In this document: positions 36,620 to 46,783 of the stretch, one piece after another
How positions within the stretch are numbered: position 1 is the first letter of the stretch
How the letters are laid out: each line of letters starts with the position of its first letter
Source of the DNA: Aquanectria penicillioides
Lineage: Eukaryota > Ascomycota > Sordariomycetes > Hypocreales > Nectriaceae
DNA length: 64,000 bases
NCBI GenBank assembly: GCA_003415625.1
Contig: PYIU01000005.1
Location: forward strand, 1,927,001-1,991,000
Direction of reading: 5' to 3'
Program-made: the position numbers and the translations under genes
Notes under the pieces: model-generated
Seen by the model: only the letters and a program-made list of their open reading frames with translations
What the model was told of the DNA's origin: nothing
The model's database searches: none

Positions 36620-39616
36620 TCATCGTGGACTTAAAGGACTTTTGCCTGGTCCCTGTCCGCGCTTCAAGCGACCAAGCTCCTCTTCGAGCTTGCGGTTTCG
36701 AGCACGTTCCTCCTGCAATCGTAGTTAGCAAACTTGTTGAAACTGGGAACATCTCCTTGGCAACACGTACCCGAATCTCTTCCTGGAACTTCTTCCTCTC
36801 CTCTCTCATCGTAGTTCTGAACTGCTCGCTGAGCATTGATGCGCCGGCGCCTGGTCGGCCAGAGCCGTTCTGTCCGGGCACGGCCTTGAGGCGCTCTCCG
36901 TCCAGCTCCTCTTGCAGCCTGGCAATGCGATCTCGAGACTTATTCGTCTCTGTTTCCAGACGCTCGCGCAGGCCGGCGATCTCGCCTTCCAGACGCTCAC
37001 GCAGGCCGACAAGCTCGCCTTCCAGCGACGTCTTCTTGGTCAGGGCATCATCCAACTTGTTCTCCAACTCGATCTTCTCGCGCTCCGCGCCGAGAGTCTC
37101 CTTGGTGACACCCTCCAATTCCTGGACAGCACCGGACAGCTCCTTCTTGAGTCTCCCGATTTGGTTCTGGAGCTTGACGACCTCGCTGTTGCTCTTAAGA
37201 GCAGCGACATCGGCAGCACGCTCTGCTCGGCTTCCGTAAGCGCCCTCGAGCTCGGCCTGGGCGATTGTGAGCTCTGTCTTGAGCTCAGCAATGTTCATGT
37301 TGAGCAGTTCGAGCTCATCTTCCTTGACCTTGAGCAGTCTCTTCTTGTCATCCAGCTGCGCCTTCTGAGCGCCGAACTGCTTCTGAAGCTCAGCTGCTGA
37401 CTGCTCAGCCGACGTCTTCGCCCGTGTAGTTTCATCAAGTTGCGTGCTGAGGGCGGCAATCGTCGAGTCAACTCCAGCCAGTTTGTCCTGGTTCTCCTTG
37501 CTGGCAGATTCGGCAGAACGCATGTGGACCTGCAACTCCTGGAGGTCGGATTCAAGCGCGGCAATCTTGGCATTGCGCTCCTCAATCTGCGCAGTGTGAT
37601 CCTCGAGCCGGGCATCCTGTTCTCTGATCATGGCAGTGTGCTTCTCAATTTGGGCATCGCGCTCCTTCATGAGAGCCTTGTGCTGCTCGATTTGAATATC
37701 GCGCTCCTGGATCTGCACATTGCGGGCCTGGACTTCGGCGTGGGCAGCATTGGAAGCGCCAGCTGAAGCTCGTGCCTTTTCAAGATCTTCCAAGGCCTCG
37801 GTGAGCATTGTTTGGGCGTCTATGGCATCCTGCTCGGCGCGAGACAGGAGCATCTGGTTTTCTTCAAGCTCCTCCTGCTTCCTGGCAAGCTCCTCATCCT
37901 TCTCTGCGTCGGATTTGTTGTTCAGCTCACGCTGCTGCTTGATCTGTCGCTTAAGCACTGATTTCTGGTCCTTGAGCGTGGTTGCCTGCGCATATAGCCA
38001 CTGGACCCGGGTAGAAAAACCGCTGAGGCTATATGGTTCTTCGGTGTCAAACTCGTCATCAGACATTTCTTCGTCTTCGAGTCCCTTGTCCAACCGAGCA
38101 CGTCGACGTTCCTCCTTTTGCTGCTTGATGCCCGCAAAACCTGATTGGATGATATCCCACAGGCCCATCAAGACTGCTTCGACCTGATCACTATCCTGCT
38201 TCCTGGTAGAGCCCGCATTTGTGGCCTGCAAGGCCCGCTCCAGAGCCTGCTCCAGCTCCGAATCCATGGCACGCATGGAGTCCTCCAAGTAGGCAAATTG
38301 GCCCTCGACGTCGTCCTTGGATGTTCGAGGCGCTTCAGGATAGTCCGGATCGACAGTTAGAAGAATCTCTCGGATATGCTGGTTCAGAGATTCGATGCGT
38401 TGAGTCACAGCTCCATCGGTTGAGTGCTCTGCTTGCTCTGCTTGGACGGCGAAGAGTCCCGATTCGAGGTAGTCCATTTGGTTCTGGAGCATCTTGACGG
38501 GCTCCATCTCCTGCCCTAATCTAAACGGAGGGTCTTCGTAGTCGTCGTTCTTGTCTGGGTTGAATCGGACAATGGCGTCTCTCAACGAGCCGTTGAGGTG
38601 CTCGAGTCTCGCTTCCATATCTGCAATGGATCGAACTAGATCGTCTGTTTGTTGGCGAAGCTGTGTATTCTCCTCCTTCACACGCTCCATCTCCTCCTTG
38701 AGCTGGTTGTTCTGCTCCCGAATTGGCGATTTCATGGGTATCTCGATAGCATTGGCACGAGGCTGCTGATTCGTGCGGAGTCCTTTCAACTGATCAAACT
38801 CATATGGGCTCTCATCGAGGTAGTTGCCCTCGGCGGCCTGGTCCATGCTATTGCGGCTGTAAGTATATAGGCTCTCCGGGCTGCCGGGCATGCCATTGAC
38901 GGGTTGGCCAGTTGGGGTGGCATCTTTGCGCTTGGAGACCTTGTGTGTCAGCTGCAGAATGCCTGCAGTGTGCTCGAGCAGTCGTCGCTGGGGTTCCATT
39001 AATCGCTTTTCGAGGTTGAACAGCTCAGAAGCAAGCTCCTCGCATTTCCGTTCGCTGGCTTGCCTCTCGGCCTCGGCCTCCTTGGCTCGAGTCTGGTCGC
39101 CGCTGTGTCGTCCGAGCAAGCTTCTTCGCCGGCCGTCGGTGCCGTGGGTCGAGTACAGCCTGGCCATGGAGATTGCGGCATCTCGGTATTTGGACTGGAT
39201 CAGGAGGTTGGCGCGAGTCGACTCAACCCGCTGGTTGAGGGATTGGATCTGCTTCTTGAGGTCGTCGACCTCCTCCTGCGCGATGATCTCATATTGCCTG
39301 CTGTCAGAGAGGGCTGTCTCGGTGAGCAGGTGAACCTGAATAGGGTCTTTTAGGTCGACGAGGACCGAGCTTTGGGTGCGATCGGTGTTCATCTGCGAAA
39401 GTGTCAGTGGGTGCGTCGATGGCGGGCGGCAGTGCTCGGATGCGACGCGGGCTCAGCACATACGGGGTTGAATCGTGGAGCGTCCTTTTCGAAGCCCGTA
39501 ATGATATCCTTTCGGTAACCTTCGACGAGTGTCTTGCCGGTAGGGCTAGGGGCAGGTGGTGACAAGCGGGAACCCGCATAGTCGTAGGAACTCGCGTTGG
39601 TCGCGTAGACGTTCAT
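36620..39616 (-). CDS. uds1: Uds1-family (up-regulated during septation) coiled-coil protein
   Basis: A large coiled-coil protein; the family is named after septation-induced expression in Aspergillus. Exons are 39616-39464, 39392-36771 and 36712-36620, with introns of 71 and 58 bp, giving 955 aa. The Uds1 domain lies near residues 55-170: VLVDLKDPIQVHLLTETALSDS, EVDDLKKQIQSLNQRV, then SERKCEELASELFNLEKRL. A disordered segment follows (MPGSPESLYTYSRNS). Long heptad-rich coiled coils occupy about 250-300 and 430-930, with repeated QIEKHTAMIREQDARLEDHT-like units of about 14 residues near residue 620. The last exon encodes EERARNRKLEEELGRLKRGQ and ends SPLSPR. The start is the only ATG near the conserved N-terminus. 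A cytoskeletal or septum-related scaffold role is likely. Confidence 0.88.
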
Positions 39617-41332
39617 GGTTGCAGAGCTCGGGGTCGCGTTATCGTGATCATCAACACATGACACAAGGAAATAAAGAAGGAATGCGGTGGCGGGCTTAGG
39701 AACTCGTCCCAGGGGCCATAGGTGTTGTTGTTGTTGGTGGCTGGCGGTAGGGTTATGAAGCTGTGGATGTCGAATGGAGTCGCTGGCGCTCGGGGGGGTT
39801 CAGTCGGACAAAGGAGGCGGGTAGGCGCTTGGATGGCTACGAGGGTTGAGGCAGGGGTTCGTGACTGCGCTGAAGCAGGCGGCGACGGGCTTCTTCGGGG
39901 GTGGGCCAGGCGCGCGGAAGAGTAGGATCGCGACTGGGGAAGTCGAGAGAAAGGGGAAAAAACCAAAGAGGTCGGGGGCTGGGACGAGAGTGGATAGAAG
40001 CACTGGGAAATGGAAATAGGAAAAGGAGGTCCATCGACAAGTCCATTTGGGATAGTGGATCCTCAAGTTCTGGAGGAGGGAAGAAAACGCGGGCGGAGGC
40101 GAGCCCACTATAGCGCATGCAGCTTTGTATTACGGATGCAGCCTCTTTCCTAGCCCAAAAGCGCAGGCACGGGTACAAGGAGGAGCATGAGCACGAGCAC
40201 GAGCACGAGCACAAGCCGCTTAAGCACCTGTCCAAAAGGTGTGCACGAAGTACGGATAGCGCAGCATAGTACCGGTCCAGAGTGCCATATGTTACATAGT
40301 ACCGTGCATGGTACCTCCTGTACAGCCGCCCATCATTAGTGGGACCCTGTCACCAGTCCATTCGACTCCGTTGGAGGCTGGGGGGCCTGCTGAAGCCCTG
40401 TTGGAGCTCCCCTGAACCAGATGCGTCCACAACGCTAACTGGTTACGCAAAGCCCGCCAGGGCGGTTCGAAATGCGCGGCAGAGGCCTCTGCGCGCTAAT
40501 CCCAGTCCAGCATGCCAGGCTATGGAGCGTCTTCTAAGATTCCATCTCGTGGCGGAGTCCGCTCTTGGAGAGACATCAGACGAATAGGTGCCGATTCCAA
40601 CCCCTCCATCAGCTCCCAATGTGTGGTTTCAATTTTTGGGATCGTCTTTATTAATAGTAATCGACGTTTGCGCCTAAGGTTTTTTTTTTTTTTTTTTTTT
40701 TCCTAAAGCACCCATAATCGCGCGCCTCGTGTGTTTCTTCTGCCGATCTAGCTGACGTTTTCCTCGGGAGACTTTGTGGGCAGTGCGTGTTGCAGTGGCG
40801 GGCCATTGACGATCCTCCTCCTCCTCTTCCATGCCATGGCCGACCGGCATTTGCATCCATGTCTGAGGAATTCCGACCTCATTGCTACATTGCAACCATT
40901 CGTCACCCGCGCCAAAAATACCAGGAATGGAAACAGAGCAGGACGCGCAGATAAGACGCGGACGCGTGGGCATGACACCAGCACACGGCTACACACTGCG
41001 TGCAGCTGGCCGTCACCAACGATTCAACAGACCCGCCAACCAGAGGCCGAGGGTTGAGTCAAGTGCCGGACTGCCCTCAGTTGGTTGTCTCCGTCGGGCC
41101 AGATGTTCATGGTGTCTAGCACCCAGCTACTGGGTTCCTAAGACAGTCCATCCGACAGCGGGTTCTTTTTTGACATGCGCCTCGCCCACGCGACGGGCCT
41201 GGACGCTGCTCGGGCTGGGCCACTTCCGCTTTGTGACGGAACAATGGGTCAGGAGCCTGGAACCGGTGCATTGGGAATACCGAACTGGTGCTAAAAACCA
41301 CACAAAACCGGTCAACCGACTTAAGACCCTAA
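39617..41332. other. Intergenic region between UDS1 and DSC2
   Basis: UDS1 promoter and 5' leader, then the 3' flank of DSC2. It contains a GAGCAC minisatellite (40183-40215) and a long T run (about 40680-40701). No gene is supported. Confidence 0.6.
40183..40215. repeat. (GAGCAC)n hexanucleotide repeat
   Basis: About five tandem GAGCAC units, the first reading GAGCAT and the last ending ACAAG. Confidence 0.9.
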
Positions 41333-42264
41333 TTAGAGAACCTCCCGCATCTGGTCGTAAATCTGCTGTCCCATGGTCCTCCTCCTCGTCTCCGCCTGAC
41401 TGTCTCCAGTGCCCTGAGCCGGTTGGGCACCCGTTGCGGTAGCCGTGTTCTCGCCCTCGAGCCGGCGCCGCAATCCCTCAAACTCGGCGCTGCGCCTCTG
41501 CGTGCTCAGCCCCACCACCCAACCGGGCACCCGCCAGCGCACTAAGACGGCCGGCAACAGACCTTCCCGCCACGAGTATCCAACTACCCAGCCAATGATG
41601 GCGCCGAGAAGCGAGCCAGGCCACTGGAGCAGCGCCAGGTGGATAGCGATGGCATATTTGTAAGACTTGTCTGAAAAGGTGAGCCCAACAAAAGGCTCGT
41701 TTGTGGGCGGTGCCTCAGATGTGGCCACGCGATACTTGTACATGTGCGGCACCATGGCATGGTATTGCGCCAGCATGGCGAAGATGATGGGCGTCGGCCC
41801 GGCGGGGAGGTAGTTGAACCACCCCGCAGTCAAGGGCCGCAAGACGATCAGGACAGCCGGAGGGACGACGGCCGTAAGGAAATATGTGACGATGAGGAAG
41901 GACTGTTTAAAAGACACGGACAAATCTGTTAACCAAACAAACCCCTTTGCTAGGAATGACCGTTGAGCAGAACGGCGGCTGGGCGCGCGCATGGGAAGCT
42001 ATCACTCACGGCAAACTTGCGAGATCCCCACATGCGCTCGATGATGCGCAGGTTATACATGGTCATGGCGGCGAAAAGCACCTCTGTCGAATTGGCGTAG
42101 CATAGCTGATAGGTCAGCAGCCGCCAGAACTGCCGGTAGCCCCAGATGTGGGTGTCGATGAGGATGTAGAAGTAGTGCTTCAGGTCGAGGATGCTAGCGA
42201 GGATGGAGCCGGTGACGAGGGTCATGACCGCAAGGCGCGTCACGGGCGCGTTGGTGAAAGACAT
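41333..42264 (-). CDS. dsc2: Dsc2-type rhomboid pseudoprotease (Dsc E3 ligase complex)
   Basis: A polytopic membrane protein of the rhomboid-like family related to fungal Dsc2/DscB and human UBAC2. In fungi this is a subunit of the Golgi/endosomal Dsc ubiquitin-ligase complex that takes part in SREBP cleavage and membrane-protein quality control. Exons are 42264-42010 and 41902-41333; the 107-bp intron has a GTGAGT donor and AACAG acceptor in phase 0, giving 274 aa. Exon 1 encodes a first helix (MTLVTGSILASIL) and the family block HIWGYRQFWRLLTYQ, then LFAAMTMYNLRIIERMWGSRKFA. No rhomboid catalytic GxSG serine motif is seen, consistent with a pseudoprotease. The cytosolic tail is short and no UBA domain is recognisable, unlike the longer yeast form. 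An unspecialised rhomboid-like or derlin-like annotation is the alternative. Confidence 0.75.
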
Positions 42265-43728
42265 GATTGTTCAGCGAGGTTGTATCCGTGTGGGTTGGGC
42301 GACTATCGGAACATGCTGCGCGGAGCTCGAGCTGTGGTTGAATAGGTCTCCCTTCGGACACTCGGGAAGGGGGGTGGGTGGATGGGTAGATGCGAACAGG
42401 GTCCAGCCGCGTCGTGTTGATGAGGTGTGCGCTTTGATTGCGAGGTGTAGGAGACGGAGGAGAAGAAAGAAATCCTACTGTCGCGTACATTCGAAGCGTA
42501 AAATTGGACGCAAATCTACCGCTCCGGGTTGGGTCAATTGTCGTTGCTCAAAAGACTCGAGCTCCCTGGAATCGAGCTTCGACCAATTCGTCAGCTGGCC
42601 TTCACATGGTGGCCTCTTTCCCTCCCCGAAGTTTCAAGGTGGCATTATCTAATCACGTGAGACGGCTAACGGTGGGGATCATCGTTGGTGGGGCCCAACT
42701 GGAAACGGAAAGCGCAGAACAGGTCGTTTTGACGGGGCCGGGGGTTCGGTGAGTTTAGGACCCAGGTCAGATCACCAAGGGGGGACGCGGGAGGAGGAGG
42801 AGAAAAAAAAAATTCTGGTTGAACAATGTGATTCGCAGAGGCAAATGGCGTTCGGGGTGGGCGAAATCTCGGCTGCATGACATGGCACATTTGGAACAAA
42901 CAAACGGTGCCATGATGAAACCATGGGGAATTCGATAAGTTGGTTTCTGCTTCTACACTTCTCCCAGCCTATGGCGTTCTAGCATTTCGGCTGACAGACG
43001 TCACCGAGGTCTTGGTGCTGCACAACTTAACTTATTGGGTGTGGGGGCGTTTTGGCCCGTCTCCATCTCTGACCACGGGCTATTAGCAGCAAACTCGCCT
43101 CTGAAGTCGGGAAACTCGGCGCGAGAATAACGCCCAACAGCAGGGGGCCATTGAGTGGGAAACATCGAGACGTTTTGCTGATCATAGGATGACGTCTTCC
43201 CCCTTTGTTTTCTTTTCTCCATATTCCCTCTAGACAAGTTGGCCTCTGTGGCCTGAGCAGTTAGTAGTCAGGGGCCCAGGTAACCCAGCATGCTCACTTG
43301 ATGTTGCTCACGCGCCAGGGGTGAGTTTTTGTCACACTGCGTGCTACTCGCAGGCTTGTTCATCCATCCATCCATCCATCCATCCGCCACGATCAACACC
43401 ACCACCACCACCACAACCGGCAGCACTCTCTCGTTTTAGCTTCCAAAACTTGCCCCAGCTACACCTGGGCCGTGTTCCGCTATCTTTCCCACCCCACCCC
43501 GGCCCGGCTCTCCCCGGCAGCCCAAAGGCCAACCCAGGGCCTCTAGATCAAAATCATGCCGCTCTCCAACTTCGGCACCCTCGTTCTCCACCACATCATA
43601 TTCATCGCCCACCTGGCGTACTTTTATATCGCCTTCTCTCATATGGAGGAGACGGCCATAGCCACTCTTTACTGCGTCTACAGATTGCTCGCCCGCCGTC
43701 CTGACGACCTCGACGCTCCGCCTCCGGA
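42265..43728. other. Divergent intergenic region (DSC2 / TDT transporter)
   Basis: Contains both promoters. It includes a (CATC)n repeat (43361-43385) and an upstream open frame that overlaps the transporter start (43556-43750). No other gene is supported. Confidence 0.6.
43361..43385. repeat. (CATC)n tetranucleotide microsatellite
   Basis: Six tandem CATC units in the promoter region of the transporter. Confidence 0.95.
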
Positions 43729-43750
43729 ATGGCCCCCACCCGTATGGTGA
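43556..43750 (+). other. Upstream open reading frame overlapping the transporter start
   Basis: A 64-codon ATG-initiated frame begins 173 bp before the proposed transporter start and ends 22 bp inside the coding region, in a different frame. Its product would begin MPLSNFGTLVLHH. It resembles no family known to me. If the transcript begins upstream, this would act as an overlapping inhibitory uORF. A 5'-UTR intron or downstream transcription start would remove it. Confidence 0.4.
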
Positions 43751-45732
43751 AGTCGGGATCCGGCTCCGGGGTCGGCACGGGAGGTGTCATGGGCTCCGGG
43801 GCTGGCTACGAATCTCCCTCCGAAGACAACCTCCCGTCTTTCCTCGCATCGCCATCCTCGTCCACTGCTACGGCGGCGGCACCGGTCCCTGTTTCATTGC
43901 CGGTTGTCCGCCGTCCTGTCCCGATTCAGCGGTCTCTCACCTCGCCCCCAGAGGATGGCGCCTGGACTCCCAATGGCATAAGCCATGGGCAAAGTCTCAC
44001 CTCTAGCTTAAACCATGTCATTGCCGTCGCAGAAAAGACGCCCCCAAACCACAAGGTTGGAATTAGAGATCGAATTGCCTGCTATCAATGGACCTACTTT
44101 ACCATGGTGCGCTCTCAGAAGCTTCGCCTCGGCTGATGCGGCAACTAAGCATTATTCTCGCAGACCATGTCCACGGGTGGCATTGCCAACATTATCCACG
44201 GTTGTGAGTACACCCGTCTCTCTCTTTTCTCTTTTCTATTTTCTCCTTTCTCTGCTTTCATCTTCAGATCTTTAAACTGATTGGCTTCTTCAGTGAAATG
44301 GGACACGCCCTGGATCCATGGATTCGGTCTCTTCTTCTTTCTCCTCAACATATCTCTCTTCATCACCAACTGCATCCTCATCTTTATCCGATTCCGCCTC
44401 CGCCCAGGTTCTTTTACAAGGTCCTTCACCGATCAATTTGAATCACTCTTTATTCCTGCATTTGTGAGTCTCTCCCTCTCACTATACATGTTAATCCACC
44501 TTCCATGATTGGGCATTCGCTGATTTGAGCTCTCTATACTAGTTCGTGTCGTCAGTTCCCCCGCCCGCCAAGCCTGCGAAGGATTGCAGTAGAGATCTGT
44601 AAGCTGACTCGTCTTATAGCATCGCAGTCATCCTGATCAACATATGCCAGTATGGCATTCCCGGCACCGGCTTGTGGCTTCTCCGTACCATGGAGATTAT
44701 GTTCTGGATCCATGCCGCCGTAAGTGTCTGCGCCAGCGCCGGGTTGTACCTCATCCTCTGGTCCACTCTGTACGTCTTCCTAAATCAAGGCCTAGCCAAC
44801 GCGTCGTAATCGTGTCCGTTGTCCGGACCAGCCAGCATTAACGCTCCAACAGCATCTTTCCTGTCCACACAATGACTCCGACCTGGGTTTTCCCCGCTTA
44901 CCCACTCCTCCTCAATGCCCCCTTTGCCGCAAACCTCATCTCGGCCGCCGAAAAGTCCGGCCGTTCCCTGTCCCTAAACCCTACGGCTGTTGCTCTAGGT
45001 GCTGCCACTCTTCAAGGAACGGGTTGTTTAATTGCTTTTATGATTTCTGCGGCCTTTATCTACCGCCTCATGACGCAGAAGCTTCCCCGTGATACACAGC
45101 GGCCGGGTATTGTATGTAGTCTCCAGTGACAGACGATTGTGTTTTTACCGAGCATTGCTAATCCGGAAACAACATAGTTCATGTCTATCGGTCCATATGG
45201 ATTTACCGCCGCTGGGATAGGTTTGTTTCTACTCTTCTCATCTTCCCATCGTTTGTCCCTAACACTCTGCAGCCCAACTCGGCAACCAAGCGGACAAAAT
45301 CATACCGCAAACCTTCATTGGGACCCCTAACATCACCCCTATTATCAAAGTCGTCTGCGTCCTCGTCAGCCTTTGGCTCTGGGGCCTGGCCATGTGGTTC
45401 TTCGTTGTCTGTGTGGGTTCCCTGTGGAAGTACACCCGCGCCGGGAGCAGCATGCCGTTCCAGATGACCTGGTGGTCTTTTGTTTTTCCAAACACTGCCC
45501 TCGTATGTTCTACTCACCATCGTCTTTCCTTTCATATCTCAGCAGCCTAACAACTGTCTTTCGTTAGATCACCGCTACCGGTGTCATGGGCAACATTTTC
45601 GAGAGCAACGGCCTGCACATCTTCGCCTGTGTTATGACCATTGCCATCATCATTGTCTGGATTTGCATATTCTCAAAGATGATATGGGGTCTCAATACGA
45701 AGAAACTGCTCTGGCCTAAGAGCGATATTTAA
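43729..45732 (+). CDS. TDT/SLAC1-family anion (C4-dicarboxylate or sulfite) transporter
   Basis: A plasma-membrane transporter of the voltage-dependent anion channel (TDT) family, which includes malate permease Mae1 and sulfite pump Ssu1. Nine coding exons: 43729-44106, 44164-44203, 44294-44463, 44543-44550, 44620-44769, 44853-45111, 45178-45220, 45273-45502 and 45568-45732. All introns (52-90 bp) are GT-AG and every junction keeps frame, giving 480 aa. The first about 115 residues are Ser/Pro-rich and cytosolic. About ten helices follow, with family landmarks WTYFTMTMSTGGIAN, the ESLFIPA block, INICQYGIPGTG, FPVHTMTPTWVFPAYPLLL, FMSIGPYGFTAAG and MTWWSFVFPNTAL. The 8-nt exon 4 is needed to join ESLFIPAF to VSIAVILIN. 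Substrate is undetermined. A uORF overlaps the start. Confidence 0.88.
44543..44550 (+). other. 8-nt coding microexon (exon 4 of the TDT transporter)
   Basis: The sequence TTCGTGTC is flanked by a CTAG acceptor and a GTCAGT donor, with a CTGAC branch-like site before the next acceptor (44619). Skipping it breaks the frame. Including it yields FIPAF-FVS-IAVILIN, which fits the family's continuous helix. Confidence 0.75.
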
Positions 45733-46783
45733 TCTCAGCCTCAGGGTCGCTGATTCTGCATCATGGCCCAAGTCACATAGTGGGGACACAATCATCGGGA
45801 AATACTATCACAATCATACCACAAGGTATTTATTTTTGCTTTCCTTCAATAAACCAATGCTTGAATATATGTTTTGCCAAAATTTCCCACTGAAATAATT
45901 TTTCTATTTCTTAAGGGGGAGGGGGTAGAGCAGTGCTAGGCTAGCCTACCTTTGATAGTAGTATTTCGCAGCTCCTTTCTAACTTTTGGTCTGTCTTAGC
46001 CTCGCAGCCTTACATCTCGCTGCTTCAGTCTTGCAGCTCAATCTTACAGTTTAGTCTCGAAGCTTTCAGTCTCACGGGCTCTAAGTCTAACCGTAAACTC
46101 TTTTCATCATTGCGATCTTTGAAGACAATATAGATTCTCTACCTTTCTTTGCATGGAGTTCTGCCTGCGGCGAGTCCCTACGGCTCGTTCATTTAGAATT
46201 TCTGATACGGAAGAACCAAAAAGGCCTCATTTATGTAATTTTCATAAGCTCATCCAAGGGCTGGTCGACTAGAGGCAACCTGGTGGCTCGCCGAAGCGTC
46301 TTTTTTATTTTTCTTTTTAGCACAAGCATGGATGCCCTCATTCCAAATTGGCAATGCTGGAAGCTGTCGTCGGCTTACTTCATATACGACTGCTCTTTCC
46401 TCTGTCAGCTTGCCTGTGTACCTAAACAGAAGCCAGTTGTAGCAAAGTTTGGTGTCTCAGCGGCTATACCTTGGTACCTAGCTATTGCCTTGGTAGCTAT
46501 TGCCTTGGTAGCTATTACCTTGGTAGCTATTACCTTGGTAGCTGTATATAGCGATACCTGAAAGGTAGTCACTGGTGATAAAACCCTTCTCAGTTCCCAC
46601 ATTCCCTCTCTCCTCTTTCTACTCTTCCACCTCTCGACGTTTCCACTTTCTAATCTTCCGATTTCTACTCTTCCGATTTCTACTCTTCCACTTTTTATTC
46701 ATCCACCTTCTCCCATCTTTGAACTCTTCCACTCTCAGCCAGAAATTCCAATCCAGTTTCTTGCCTGAGCCCTGCTACCAAAG
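45733..46783. other. Intergenic region upstream of the ART-like gene
   Basis: AT-richer than its surroundings. It contains degenerate TCTCGCAGCCTTACA-like repeats (about 45990-46080), a 15-bp minisatellite (46481-46540) and degenerate TTCCGATTTCTACTC repeats (about 46610-46700). No gene is supported. Confidence 0.6.
46481..46540. repeat. 15-bp minisatellite, four copies
   Basis: Four tandem copies of GCTATTGCCTTGGTA; the last two read TTACC in place of TTGCC. A partial copy precedes the array (from about 46469), and a truncated unit follows. It lies about 240 bp before the start of the downstream gene. Confidence 0.95.

Noticed and set aside
37720..39333. Long plus-strand frames antisense to UDS1 (for example 37720-38187, 38890-39333)
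   Set aside because: Shadows of the coiled-coil coding strand; Leu/Ser/Arg-rich.
40400..40500. Possible tRNA around the GGTTCGAAAT string
   Set aside because: No acceptor stem or cloverleaf could be drawn. The T-loop-like string alone is not enough, and no other tRNA signal was found in the window.
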